A stretch of DNA of 64,000 nt from an uncultured Bacteroidota bacterium (GTDB lineage: Bacteria; Bacteroidota; Bacteroidia; UKL13-3), in NCBI GenBank assembly GCA_903850915.1, contig CAINMV010000033.1:31216-95215 (forward strand). Direction: 5' to 3'. Every line of letters starts with the position of its first letter. Position 1 is the stretch's first letter. A program made the translations under genes and the position numbers. Shown piece by piece: positions 57,109-64,000 of this stretch. The notes under the pieces were generated by a model. That model saw only the letters and a program-made list of their open reading frames with translations, was not told the DNA's origin and searched no databases.

Positions 57109-58163
57109 AAACTAGTTTTGTTTTTATAAATGGTTAGTTTGTCATCGGCTATGTATTCTTCATGTTTTAACACGGCTTCATTGCTTAAAATAGGCGCTTT
57201 TATTCCTTCTCCCCATTCAATTTTAGATGTTATAATTCGTGCTTCATCCCAAAGGTTATTTTTGTAAAATTTATTCAGTGTTTTTGTCCCACCTTCAACA
57301 ATAATACTTTGTATTTTAAGTTGGTTTAATTTCATTAAAAATTGTTGAAGGAAATCGGGTGCGTCAAAATCTAAGGTAAAATATTGGGTGTTGATTTTAT
57401 CTATAGCATGTCGCTCATTCGTGAATATCAGTGTAGGTTGTGAGTCGTCAAGTAATTTTGAATTGTTAGGTATTTGTAAGTATCTGTCTAAGGCAATTCG
57501 AGTAGGTTGTGCTGCATGGAAATAACGAGCGTTAAGTTGAGGGTTATCTAAAATAGCAGTGTTTGTTCCAACTAAAATTGCGGCTTCCTGCGATCTCCAA
57601 AGATGAGTTTGTTTTTGTGATAATGTATTTGAAATTTGTTTTGAAACCGATGCTCCTTCTTTAATTCCAATATAGCCATCTTGAGTTTGTGCATATTTTA
57701 AAATTATATAAGGTCGATGATGTAAAATTGAAGTAAAAAATCGCCTGTTTAATGCCTTCGATTCAGCTTCTGCGATACCTACCTTTACTTCAATTCCATG
57801 AGCTATTAGTTTCTCTATTCCTTTTCCAGAAACCTCTGGATAGGGGTCAACACTGCCAACCATAACGCGTTTAATTTTGCTTGCAATAATCAAATCTGCA
57901 CAAGGTGGTGTTTTTCCATAATGTGCACATGGCTCTAAATTTACATATAAAGTAGCTTCGCTAAGTAATGCAGCAGGTGCCTTTTTTATTGCATTTACCT
58001 CTGCATGTTCAGTGCCAAATTTTTGATGATATCCTTCGCCAATTATTTTCCCTTTACAAACTATAACGCAACCTACCATTGGGTTTGGAGCAACAAGCCC
58101 AAATCCAAGTTCTGCCAGCTGTAGGCATCGCAACATATAACTAATATCTTCTGGTTCAGGCAT
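57105..58163 (-). CDS. ribD: Bifunctional riboflavin deaminase/reductase RibD
   Basis: A 352-residue fused enzyme for the second and third steps of riboflavin synthesis. The N-terminal deaminase (1-145) has the zinc ligands His53 ('HAEVNAI'), Cys79 and Cys88 ('PCAHYGKTPPC'), with Glu55 as proton shuttle. The C-terminal reductase (about 147-352) has 'LKYAQTQDGYI' and 'SIIVEGGTKTLNKFY'. It is divergent from prmC with only 30 bp (69 bp to the chosen prmC start) between. No FMN riboswitch is visible in that short gap. Confidence 0.95.
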   Translation of the reverse strand: MPEPEDISYMLRCLQLAELGFGLVAPNPMVGCVIVCKGKIIGEGYHQKFGTEHAEVNAIKKAPAALLSEATLYVNLEPCAHYGKTPPCADLIIASKIKRVMVGSVDPYPEVSGKGIEKLIAHGIEVKVGIAEAESKALNRRFFTSILHHRPYIILKYAQTQDGYIGIKEGASVSKQISNTLSQKQTHLWRSQEAAILVGTNTAILDNPQLNARYFHAAQPTRIALDRYLQIPNNSKLLDDSQPTLIFTNERHAIDKINTQYFTLDFDAPDFLQQFLMKLNQLKIQSIIVEGGTKTLNKFYKNNLWDEARIITSKIEWGEGIKAPILSNEAVLKHEEYIADDKLTIYKNKTSL

Positions 58164-58232
58164 GTATGCAAGGAAATAAATAAAATCAGTATAATGTATT
58201 TTAATTCAATTATTTTCGCGAAATTAAGTAAA

Positions 58233-59087
58233 ATGACACTAAAAGAAACCGAAGAATATTTTGCTCAAGAAATTTTGATGCAATATGATCAAAATGAAGC
58301 CAATTCTATTGCTAAAATTGCACTGCAATTTTTATTGGGATTAAACAATATAAACTATTCATTGGAGTATCGCACCACCGTGCCTCAGCAAGCGTTTGCT
58401 GAGATTAATGAATATGTTAAACGACTACAATTAGGTGAGCCAATTCAATATATAATTGGAGAAGCGCATTTTATGGGTTTCAATTTTCAAGTTTCACCAC
58501 AGGTTTTAATCCCTCGCCGTGAAACGGAAGAATTAGTAGCACTAATTGTTCAAGAAAATATGCAAAAAAGAGCACTGAAAGTCTTAGATGTATGCACTGG
58601 TTCTGGTTGCATCGCTATTGCATTAAAAAAGCTTTTGAAGGATGCGGAAATTTCCGCAATCGACATCTCAAAAGAGGCTTTAGCAATAGCTCGTGAAAAT
58701 GCCATAAAACTAAAAACGAAAGTAAAATTTTACGCCATTGACATTTTAGAAACGCAGGATCTGACGTTGGGTCATTTCGATGTCATTGTAAGTAATCCGC
58801 CGTATGTAACTGAAAGCGAAAAAAAGCGAATGCATGCCAACGTAATTCAACACGAGCCTCATCTTGCCCTTTTTGTTGAAGATGCAAATCCACTCATTTT
58901 TTATAATAAAATTACAGCATTGGCGACTGCTAATTTGCTTCCAAATGGAAGATTGTATTTCGAGATTAACGAAAAGTTTGCAAAGGAAGTAAGTGATATT
59001 TTAGAGTTTCATAATTTCAGCAATATCATAGTGCATAACGACATGCAAGGCAAAGCCAGAATAATAAGCGGAAAAATGAAAAATTAA
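58233..59087 (+). CDS. prmC: Release factor glutamine N5-methyltransferase
   Basis: I chose the ATG at 58233 (284 residues, 'MTLKETEEYFAQEI'); the frame is also open from an ATG at 58194, which would leave no room for the TATTTTCG site at 58211. The enzyme methylates Gln in the GGQ motif of RF1 and RF2. The helical N-terminal domain ends near 95; 'QVLIPRRETEELV' and 'VLDVCTGSGCIAIAL' (SAM loop) follow, and the catalytic NPPY is in 'VSNPPYVTES'. It converges on the permease gene at 59113. Confidence 0.95.
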   Translation: MTLKETEEYFAQEILMQYDQNEANSIAKIALQFLLGLNNINYSLEYRTTVPQQAFAEINEYVKRLQLGEPIQYIIGEAHFMGFNFQVSPQVLIPRRETEELVALIVQENMQKRALKVLDVCTGSGCIAIALKKLLKDAEISAIDISKEALAIARENAIKLKTKVKFYAIDILETQDLTLGHFDVIVSNPPYVTESEKKRMHANVIQHEPHLALFVEDANPLIFYNKITALATANLLPNGRLYFEINEKFAKEVSDILEFHNFSNIIVHNDMQGKARIISGKMKN

Positions 59088-59112
59088 TTGTTTTAGAGTA
59101 AAAAATCTAAGA

Positions 59113-60336
59113 TTATTCACCTCTGATATTTTCGATTTTTAGTGCCGTGCGCGATGGATAAATTGAGGCCATTATTCCGATTAGCAACGCAACGGAAAAT
59201 GTTATTATAATATCAAAATATTCGAGTACAATAGGGTAGGAGTCTACCACAAAAGTTCCACCACCACCACCTAATTTTATAAATCCATATTCTCTTTGTG
59301 CGATACATAAGATTACACCAAATGTAATGCCAGCAATACTTCCAAGAAGTGATATTAAAAGTCCTTCTCCTATAATTATATTTTTTATTTTATGCAATGG
59401 CATTCCAATAGCATGTAAAATACTGAAGTCCTTCTTTTTTTCAATTACAATCATTAGTAATGATCCTATTAAATTAAAAGAAACGATAAGTAGGATAAAG
59501 GCAAGAATTAAAAATGCTACCCACTTCTCTATTTTCATTAGTTTGTACAAGGATTGATGTTGTTCGGCACGGCTTGTTACGTTATATCCAGGTCCTATTT
59601 CTTGTTTAATGCCTTTTATCATCGAGGCTATATTGGTATTAGGCTTTGTGAGTATTTCAATAGCTGTTACTTCGTCCGAGTAGTCTAGTAAATTCCGGGC
59701 AAACCGAAGTGGAACTATCACATATTTCTCGTCAATTTCTTGTTGTATAGAAAACACCCCTGTTGGTATTATTTTTTTATCATTAAAGCTGTTTTCGGGG
59801 TTGAGTGGGTCAAACTGTTCTCGTTTTGGAACATATACTTGCATGGTCGAAAATTCATCGTTTAAATTAATGTTTAATTTACCGGCAAGTCCACCGCCCA
59901 TAGTACAATAGGGGAAAGAATCATTAATCATCATTACTCCATCTCTAACCATAGTATCTAGGTGTGTAGCTTCCACAAAGTTATCGCTCACCGCTTTTAT
60001 AGTAGCAATTGTTTGTTTGTCATTATATTTTAACAACACATTTTCTTCAATCACTTCGTTAAAGAAGGCGATGTTTTCGTTATTTCTTAAAGCATCAATA
60101 GTTGCATTTTGTGCATGAATTATCTTGCCATGAATAGGGGTAATTTTAATATCGGAATCAAATGTGCTATAGAGAGACACAACCAGGCCTACAAATCCAT
60201 TTAAAGCCGAAAGTATTATTATCATAGCAGCAGTACAAACCATAAACCCTGTTGCTGTAATAAGTGTTATTATATTTATCGCATTCCTCGATTTCTTAGA
60301 GAATAAATAACGTTTTGAAAAGAGAAAGGAGTTCAT
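59113..60336 (-). CDS. LolC/LolE-type ABC permease (FtsX-like)
   Basis: The ATG at 60336 (407 residues) gives the typical opening 'MNSFLFSKRYLFSKKSRNAI'; an upstream ATG at 60402 would overlap the next gene. One helix near 20-45, a large periplasmic MacB-type domain (45-270), then three helices ('AFILLIVSFNLIGSLLMIVI', 'LLISLLGSIAGITFGVIL' and the last at 370-395). These permeases move lipoproteins from the inner membrane with LolD. The ATPase partner is not adjacent. Confidence 0.88.
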   Translation of the reverse strand: MNSFLFSKRYLFSKKSRNAINIITLITATGFMVCTAAMIIILSALNGFVGLVVSLYSTFDSDIKITPIHGKIIHAQNATIDALRNNENIAFFNEVIEENVLLKYNDKQTIATIKAVSDNFVEATHLDTMVRDGVMMINDSFPYCTMGGGLAGKLNINLNDEFSTMQVYVPKREQFDPLNPENSFNDKKIIPTGVFSIQQEIDEKYVIVPLRFARNLLDYSDEVTAIEILTKPNTNIASMIKGIKQEIGPGYNVTSRAEQHQSLYKLMKIEKWVAFLILAFILLIVSFNLIGSLLMIVIEKKKDFSILHAIGMPLHKIKNIIIGEGLLISLLGSIAGITFGVILCIAQREYGFIKLGGGGGTFVVDSYPIVLEYFDIIITFSVALLIGIMASIYPSRTALKIENIRGE

Positions 60337-60364
60337 AATGGCTTGGCAATATAAATAGAAGCAC

Positions 60365-60601
60365 TTACTTCTGTGTTGCCTTCCATCGTTTAAGAAATGC
60401 AATAGTTACGGTACCTACAGCCAAAAAAGGAACAATGAGAAGGTATAAAATGCCTGTATTTAAACCTTTTGCAACAGTGCTTCCATTTTTCGTTCCGGAG
60501 TCTACCACTTGCTTACACATGGCACATTGAGCATCAGCATTCAATAATAAAAAACAAAATAAACCAACAAGCAGCAATTTTAGTAGTATTTTAATATCCA
60601 T
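60365..60601 (-). CDS. Small membrane protein with CxxC motif (unknown function)
   Basis: A 78-residue protein with a signal sequence or helix (residues 4-23), a short outer segment with 'AQCAMCKQVVDSGTKNGSTV' (CxxC at 26-29) and a second helix (about 50-70) with a basic end. I have seen similar small proteins in Bacteroidota but cannot name a function; CxxC could bind a metal or heme, or be redox active. It is 28 bp before the permease gene at 60336. A -7 element TAATTTTG lies 8 nt before its ATG. Confidence 0.72.
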   Translation of the reverse strand: MDIKILLKLLLVGLFCFLLLNADAQCAMCKQVVDSGTKNGSTVAKGLNTGILYLLIVPFLAVGTVTIAFLKRWKATQK

Positions 60602-60609
60602 GATGTTTG

Positions 60610-60617
60610 CAAAATTA
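60610..60617 (-). promoter_or_regulatory. Candidate -7 element of the CxxC protein gene
   Basis: TAATTTTG on the minus strand, 8 nt before the ATG at 60601, predicting a leaderless or near-leaderless transcript. Confidence 0.4.
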
Positions 60618-60668
60618 AAGATTAATTTTCGAAACGTAATTAAATACCTTTTTTATAGGCTCATAGTT

Positions 60669-60980
60669 TTATTGTAGTTCATCCAAGGCGCTCTGTAGCT
60701 CATTTTGCGTATGTCTATCCTTTTGGTTCTTCGCCACTTCTATGCCTTCATTATAAATAGTAGTAGCCGCTTCAAAATCCGAGATCCTCTCATAAAGCTT
60801 CCCCAATTGGTAATAATTAGCAAGATATTTGGACTGATTTTGATGTATCTCTTGAAAATATAGCAACGCTTTGGTGTCTTCATTTCTGCTTACATATTCC
60901 AAGGCAATACCATATTTTAAGAAGGTATCATCGGGCATTTCTTTTGATAATGCAATTAATTGTGATAATCTATCGCTCAT
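60669..60980 (-). CDS. Small TPR-containing protein
   Basis: A 103-residue helical protein with about two and a half TPR units ('LKYGIALEYVSRNEDTKALL', 'ANYYQLGKLYERISDFEAAT'). No signal peptide, so it is probably cytosolic and binds another protein. It is a lone gene, 67 bp upstream of the CxxC gene. TPR content gives no specific function. Confidence 0.82.
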   Translation of the reverse strand: MSDRLSQLIALSKEMPDDTFLKYGIALEYVSRNEDTKALLYFQEIHQNQSKYLANYYQLGKLYERISDFEAATTIYNEGIEVAKNQKDRHTQNELQSALDELQ

Positions 60981-61045
60981 GGTTGTGCTTATTATTGATT
61001 TTTCATTTCAAAGAAAATGAAAAGGATTTAAGAATATTATTTTGT

Positions 61046-61053
61046 TATTTTTG
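61046..61053 (+). promoter_or_regulatory. Candidate -7 element of etfBA
   Basis: TATTTTTG, about 59 nt before the etfB ATG. No -33 TTTG at the usual distance. Confidence 0.4.
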
Positions 61054-61112
61054 CGCCTTTAAAAAGGATGATTTTATAACATTACAAATAATGTTATGAA
61101 TCGAATGCAAAT

Positions 61113-61847
61113 ATGAAGATTTTAGTTTGTTTAAGTGTGGTTCCTGATACAACCACCAAAATCACATTCACTGATAACGACACCAAGTTTAATACCACCG
61201 GGGTAACATGGATAATGAACCCGTATGATGAAATGGCTTTAACTCGAGCTTTGGAGCTCACCGAGCAACATACAGGTTCGGTGACGGCCATCACCGTTGG
61301 GTTAGCGGATACGGAGGCCGTTATTAGAAAGGCACTTGCCGTTGGTGCCACCGAAGCAGTCCGTGTTAATGCTGCGCCGATTGATGCATTCCAAGTGGCA
61401 TCTGAAATTGCATCCTATGCTTCAACCGCAAACTTTGATCTCATCTTCACCGGAAGGGAGAGCATAGACTATAATGGCGGTCTGGTTGCTGGCCTGCTGG
61501 CCGAAATGCTCAATTTGCCTAGTGTTAATGTAGTAACCAAAATTGATGTTAATGACAGTGTAGCAAAATTAGAGCGTGATATAGATGGTGGCCGTGAAGT
61601 ATTAGAATGTTCATTACCACTGGTGTTAAGTGCTCAAAAGGAATTTGCAGAACCACGAATTCCAAATATGCGCGGTATTATGGCTGCCAGAACAAAACCA
61701 CTTTCAATAATTGAGCCAGCGGCAGCAAACACAATAACTTTTGCAAAGTTTGAATTGCCAAAAGCAAAACAAGGAGTAAAAATGATAAATGCCGATAACG
61801 CAGGGGCATTAATTGAATTGTTGCATAACGAAGCGAAGGTAATTTAA
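61113..61847 (+). CDS. etfB: Electron transfer flavoprotein beta subunit
   Basis: A 244-residue FixA/EtfB protein that takes electrons from acyl-CoA dehydrogenases to the quinone pool, together with EtfA. 'MNPYDEMALTRALEL', 'IFTGRESIDYNGGLVAGLLA' and 'IPNMRGIMAARTKPL' are the family blocks. It is followed by etfA after 49 bp. No acyl-CoA dehydrogenase is in the window, but a 3-hydroxyacyl-CoA dehydrogenase is at 29706. Confidence 0.95.
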   Translation: MKILVCLSVVPDTTTKITFTDNDTKFNTTGVTWIMNPYDEMALTRALELTEQHTGSVTAITVGLADTEAVIRKALAVGATEAVRVNAAPIDAFQVASEIASYASTANFDLIFTGRESIDYNGGLVAGLLAEMLNLPSVNVVTKIDVNDSVAKLERDIDGGREVLECSLPLVLSAQKEFAEPRIPNMRGIMAARTKPLSIIEPAAANTITFAKFELPKAKQGVKMINADNAGALIELLHNEAKVI

Positions 61848-61896
61848 GGGTAAGCAATCTCCTTTTATCCGATTATAAATAACACAAAAAATCAAA

Positions 61897-62838
61897 ATGA
61901 CATTAGTATATCTCGAAATTTCCGACGGAAAGATCAAAAAATCAGGATTTGAAGCGCTAAACTTTGCGCATAAATTGGGTGAAGATGTTATTGCTGTTGC
62001 AATAGGAAGTATTGCCGATACCACATTGCTTGCGGAAGCCGGAAAATATGGGGCTTCTCGGGTGGTTTATATAGCGCAACCTGAATTTGAAAATAACACT
62101 TACGCATCGCTGCTTTCGGCGGCTGCAAGTCAATTGGGAAGTAACACTGTTGTAATCAGTGGCACTTATTCCGGAAAAGCCATTGCACCGCGAGTGGCGG
62201 TTAAGCTGCAAGCTGCCATTATTAGTGGTGTTGTCGATTTACCTGCTGACAACGCATTTAAAAAAGGAGTGTTTTCAGGAAAAGCATTTGCCTTTGTGCA
62301 AACTAATGCATCAAAAAAAGTAATTACCCTTACCCCAAATAGTTTTAATATTGAAGAGATAGGCACTGAGGTAAGCGTCGAAAACATGAGTTTCGACAAC
62401 AATAGTCAAACACCATTAACCAAGTCGATAGAGAAAATTAAGGCAGGCGGTAAAATTCCACTTACCGAAGCCGAGGTTGTGGTGAGTGCAGGTAGAGGAA
62501 TGAAAGGACCCGAAAATTGGGGCATGATTGAAGAGTTGGCCGATTTATTGGGTGCAGCTACAGCTTGTTCAAAGCCAGTTAGCGATATGCATTGGCGCTC
62601 TCATAACGAACATGTAGGCCAAACGGGTATCACCATCAAACCTAATTTGTATATCGCTATTGGCATCAGTGGCGCCATTCAGCATTTGGCAGGTGTAAGC
62701 AGCAGTAAAGTTATTGTGGCTATCAACAAAGACCCAGAGGCGCCGTTTTTTAAGGTGGCTGATTACGGCATCGTTGGAGATGCATTTGAGGTAATTCCTC
62801 AACTTATAAACGCCGCTAAGACTTTGAATAAGGCTTAA
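61897..62838 (+). CDS. etfA: Electron transfer flavoprotein alpha subunit
   Basis: A 313-residue FixB/EtfA protein. The C-terminal FAD domain is clear: 'VVSAGRGMKGPENWGMIEEL', 'LGAATACSKPVSDMHWRSHN', 'GQTGITIKPNLYIAIGISGA' and 'VAINKDPEAPFFKVADYGIV'. It pairs with EtfB to carry electrons from beta-oxidation. It is followed by the bifunctional nuclease gene after 6 bp. Confidence 0.96.
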   Translation: MTLVYLEISDGKIKKSGFEALNFAHKLGEDVIAVAIGSIADTTLLAEAGKYGASRVVYIAQPEFENNTYASLLSAAASQLGSNTVVISGTYSGKAIAPRVAVKLQAAIISGVVDLPADNAFKKGVFSGKAFAFVQTNASKKVITLTPNSFNIEEIGTEVSVENMSFDNNSQTPLTKSIEKIKAGGKIPLTEAEVVVSAGRGMKGPENWGMIEELADLLGAATACSKPVSDMHWRSHNEHVGQTGITIKPNLYIAIGISGAIQHLAGVSSSKVIVAINKDPEAPFFKVADYGIVGDAFEVIPQLINAAKTLNKA

Positions 62839-62844
62839 TCCACT

Positions 62845-63417
62845 ATGGATAAAAAGATTCAACTCAAATTTTTCACTTTAATGGCTGGGCATACCCATGG
62901 ATCCTACAATTTAGTGTTGCAGGAAATAGGAGGTACGCGCAAAATCCCCATTATTGTCGGAACTTTTGAAGCGCAATCCATAGCTACTGAAATAGAAGGC
63001 ATACAACCGCAGCGGCCGCTTACCCACGATTTAATTGTTAATATTTTAAATGGGCTCGATGCTGAGCTACAGGAAGTGCTTATTTACGACCTACAAAATG
63101 GGATCTTTTTTGCTCGACTAATAATTTTTAAGGCCGGTTTAACCTATGAGGTGGATGCACGTACCTCCGATGCCATCGCCATTGCCATTCGAACCAAGTC
63201 GCCCATTTACATCGAATCGCGACTGATGGTTGAAATTGGGATTGAGGATAAAGACATACTCGGGGCCGAAAATGAAATTTTAGCATCTCCAACCTCAGAA
63301 GGCTCGGATTTTTCGAAACATTCAAAAGAAAAATTACAGACCATGTTAGACGAAGCCGTCGACGCTGAAGATTATATCAAGGCAGCTCGAATTCGAGATG
63401 AGTTGAATAAAAAGTGA
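62845..63417 (+). CDS. Bifunctional nuclease family protein (DUF151) with UVR motif
   Basis: A 190-residue protein. The DUF151 domain (about 1-135) shows 'LMAGHTHGSYNLVLQEIGGT', 'RPLTHDLIVNILNGL' and 'DARTSDAIAIAIRTKSPIYI', matching the family named for its reported DNase/RNase activity. The C-terminal 40 residues, 'KLQTMLDEAVDAEDYIKAAR', form a UvrB/UvrC-type (UVR) helical hairpin that binds partners. It is 6 bp after etfA; this order is, to my recollection, common in Bacteroidota. Confidence 0.92.
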   Translation: MDKKIQLKFFTLMAGHTHGSYNLVLQEIGGTRKIPIIVGTFEAQSIATEIEGIQPQRPLTHDLIVNILNGLDAELQEVLIYDLQNGIFFARLIIFKAGLTYEVDARTSDAIAIAIRTKSPIYIESRLMVEIGIEDKDILGAENEILASPTSEGSDFSKHSKEKLQTMLDEAVDAEDYIKAARIRDELNKK

Positions 63418-63576
63418 TAGTATTTTCGAAAATCAAGTGATTTCAAATCTGGTTTTGCACCTCTTCATTCAAGAAGTAAAGTTTCAACTTAAATTTAATA
63501 ATTACTTAACTTATTCACAAATAGGGTGGATATGTCCAAAAAAACCAAATCTATGGTTTCGCCCCTTTGTTTCCGT

Positions 63577-63756
63577 CTAAAACCTCACATTTACATAGGT
63601 TTCAATGGCATTTGTATATGCTTTTAATCCAAAACCATCGGTATATTCTTGCAATCCAATATTTAAATTTTGGGTAAAAGTGCTAAGGATTTGATTGTTA
63701 ACTCGCTTATACCTAGCTAAAATACCAAAAAATATTTTGTTTTTTAAAATTAATAC
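63577..63756 (-). pseudogene. Possible remnant of an outer-membrane protein gene (C-terminal end only)
   Basis: A stop-to-stop frame of 59 codons on the minus strand has no ATG but a protein-like end: 'LNIGLQEYTDGFGLKAYTNA' then 'IETYVNVRF' before the TAG. Alternating polar/apolar residues and a C-terminal Phe are typical of the last strand of outer-membrane barrels. It may be the end of a decayed gene, or chance in AT-rich DNA. The plus-strand promoter at 63736-63765 overlaps it. Confidence 0.25.
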
Positions 63757-63765
63757 TTATTTTTG
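63736..63765 (+). promoter_or_regulatory. Promoter of the last (partial) gene
   Basis: TTTG at 63736-63739, 18 bp, TATTTTTG at 63758-63765, close to the Bacteroidota consensus. The leader to the ATG at 63843 would be about 70 nt and carries a hairpin. Confidence 0.65.
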
Positions 63766-63781
63766 CGCTAATAAGTAATCT

Positions 63782-63798
63782 CGGGTTCCGTGAATCCG
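63782..63798 (+). promoter_or_regulatory. 5' leader hairpin
   Basis: CGGGTTC (63782-63788), loop CGT, GAATCCG (63792-63798): a 7-bp stem (one G-U pair) about 15 nt after the expected transcription start and 44 nt before the ATG. It is GC-rich against an AT-rich background, and could stabilise the mRNA or take part in control. Confidence 0.45.
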
Positions 63799-63842
63799 CG
63801 TCTATTTATTGAAACAATTATCACGTAAATAATTTTATAAAC

Positions 63843-64000
63843 ATGATTAGATATTTATCCTTCCATCGTAACCTCACGTACATTATCCTGTTCAGTATTG
63901 CCATGCTTTTTGCGGGCAGAGGTACCGTCAATGCTCAAGCGATTCCTTGCGGAAACGTAGTTTCTAGCCCTACCTTTCCGAACCCGGGTTGTGAACACAA
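63843..64000 (+). CDS. Secreted protein, N-terminal part (3' end outside window)
   Basis: The window ends inside this gene; about 52 codons are visible. It starts with a signal peptide (hydrophobic residues 12-25, cut near 'TVNAQA'), then 'IPCGNVVSSPTFPNPGCEH'. The promoter and leader support this ATG. Type and length are unknown; the Cys/Pro/Ser/Thr-rich start is like that of other large exported Bacteroidota proteins, possibly another T9SS cargo. Confidence 0.75.
   Translation, partial: MIRYLSFHRNLTYIILFSIAMLFAGRGTVNAQAIPCGNVVSSPTFPNPGCEH

Larger units (their letters stand above)
63418..63842. other. 425-bp stretch with a promoter, a leader hairpin and a possible gene remnant
   Basis: No complete gene. 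It holds the minus-strand open frame at 63577-63756, a plus-strand consensus promoter at 63736-63765 and a small leader hairpin at 63782-63798. The first 150 bp (63418-63570) show nothing I can name. Confidence 0.6.

Overview
The window looks like chromosomal DNA from a Bacteroidota bacterium, probably an environmental, pigmented, surface-dwelling type. The evidence is a complete porP-gldK-gldL-gldM-gldN type IX secretion (T9SS) cluster, a giant secreted protein ending in a T9SS type A sorting domain, AT-rich DNA, few Shine-Dalgarno sites, and promoters of the Bacteroidota form TTTG-N19/20-TAnnTTTG. I see no rRNA, tRNA, insertion sequence, prophage or CRISPR array. The genus cannot be fixed from the sequence alone.

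Layout. 1-1763: 3' end of an OstA/LptA-like gene and a PlsC-type acyltransferase. 1911-7948 (minus): gldN, gldM, gldL, gldK and porP, in the order known from Porphyromonas porPKLMN. 8116-14224: acyltransferase 3, bacilliredoxin, glycogen branching enzyme, a DUF2452 protein and a membrane GT-C/TPR protein. 14457-20240: atpD-atpC, dcd, a fused glycosyltransferase and pyrD. 20260-29519: M14 peptidase, RDD protein, acyltransferase 3, aspartate kinase, prolyl oligopeptidase, a lone CoA-transferase subunit A and a glycosyltransferase. 29706-33846 (plus): 3-hydroxyacyl-CoA dehydrogenase, gmhA, a small membrane protein, yraN and a GT39-like transferase. 33958-37734 (minus): idi, crtB, crtI and a MerR/B12-binding regulator, forming a carotenoid unit. 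37919-43678: the giant T9SS cargo protein. 43894-51366: LptF/G permease, EamA transporter, a GT-C-like protein, a small conserved-looking protein with FtsE, a beta-CASP metallo-hydrolase and a secreted repeat protein. 51422-55484: two tandem TMTC-like GT-C/TPR proteins. 55632-60980: yigZ, EamA, ribD, prmC, a LolC/E-type permease and small proteins. 61113-64000: etfB, etfA, a bifunctional nuclease and the start of another secreted protein.

How the genes fit together. The T9SS core (GldKLMN, PorP) would export proteins such as the 1919-residue PKD/CUB/GEVED protein. Many envelope genes surround it: acyltransferases, GT-C and GT2 enzymes, GmhA, and LptA- and LptF/G-like parts. The carotenoid unit has a regulator that keeps both cobalamin-photoreceptor motifs of CarH (Wx9EH and ExHxxG), so light- and B12-controlled pigment synthesis is plausible. 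The least explained items are a secreted protein made wholly of about ten 35-residue repeats (50227-51366), the CarH-like control of the crt unit, and a set of three TMTC-like proteins, two of them in tandem.
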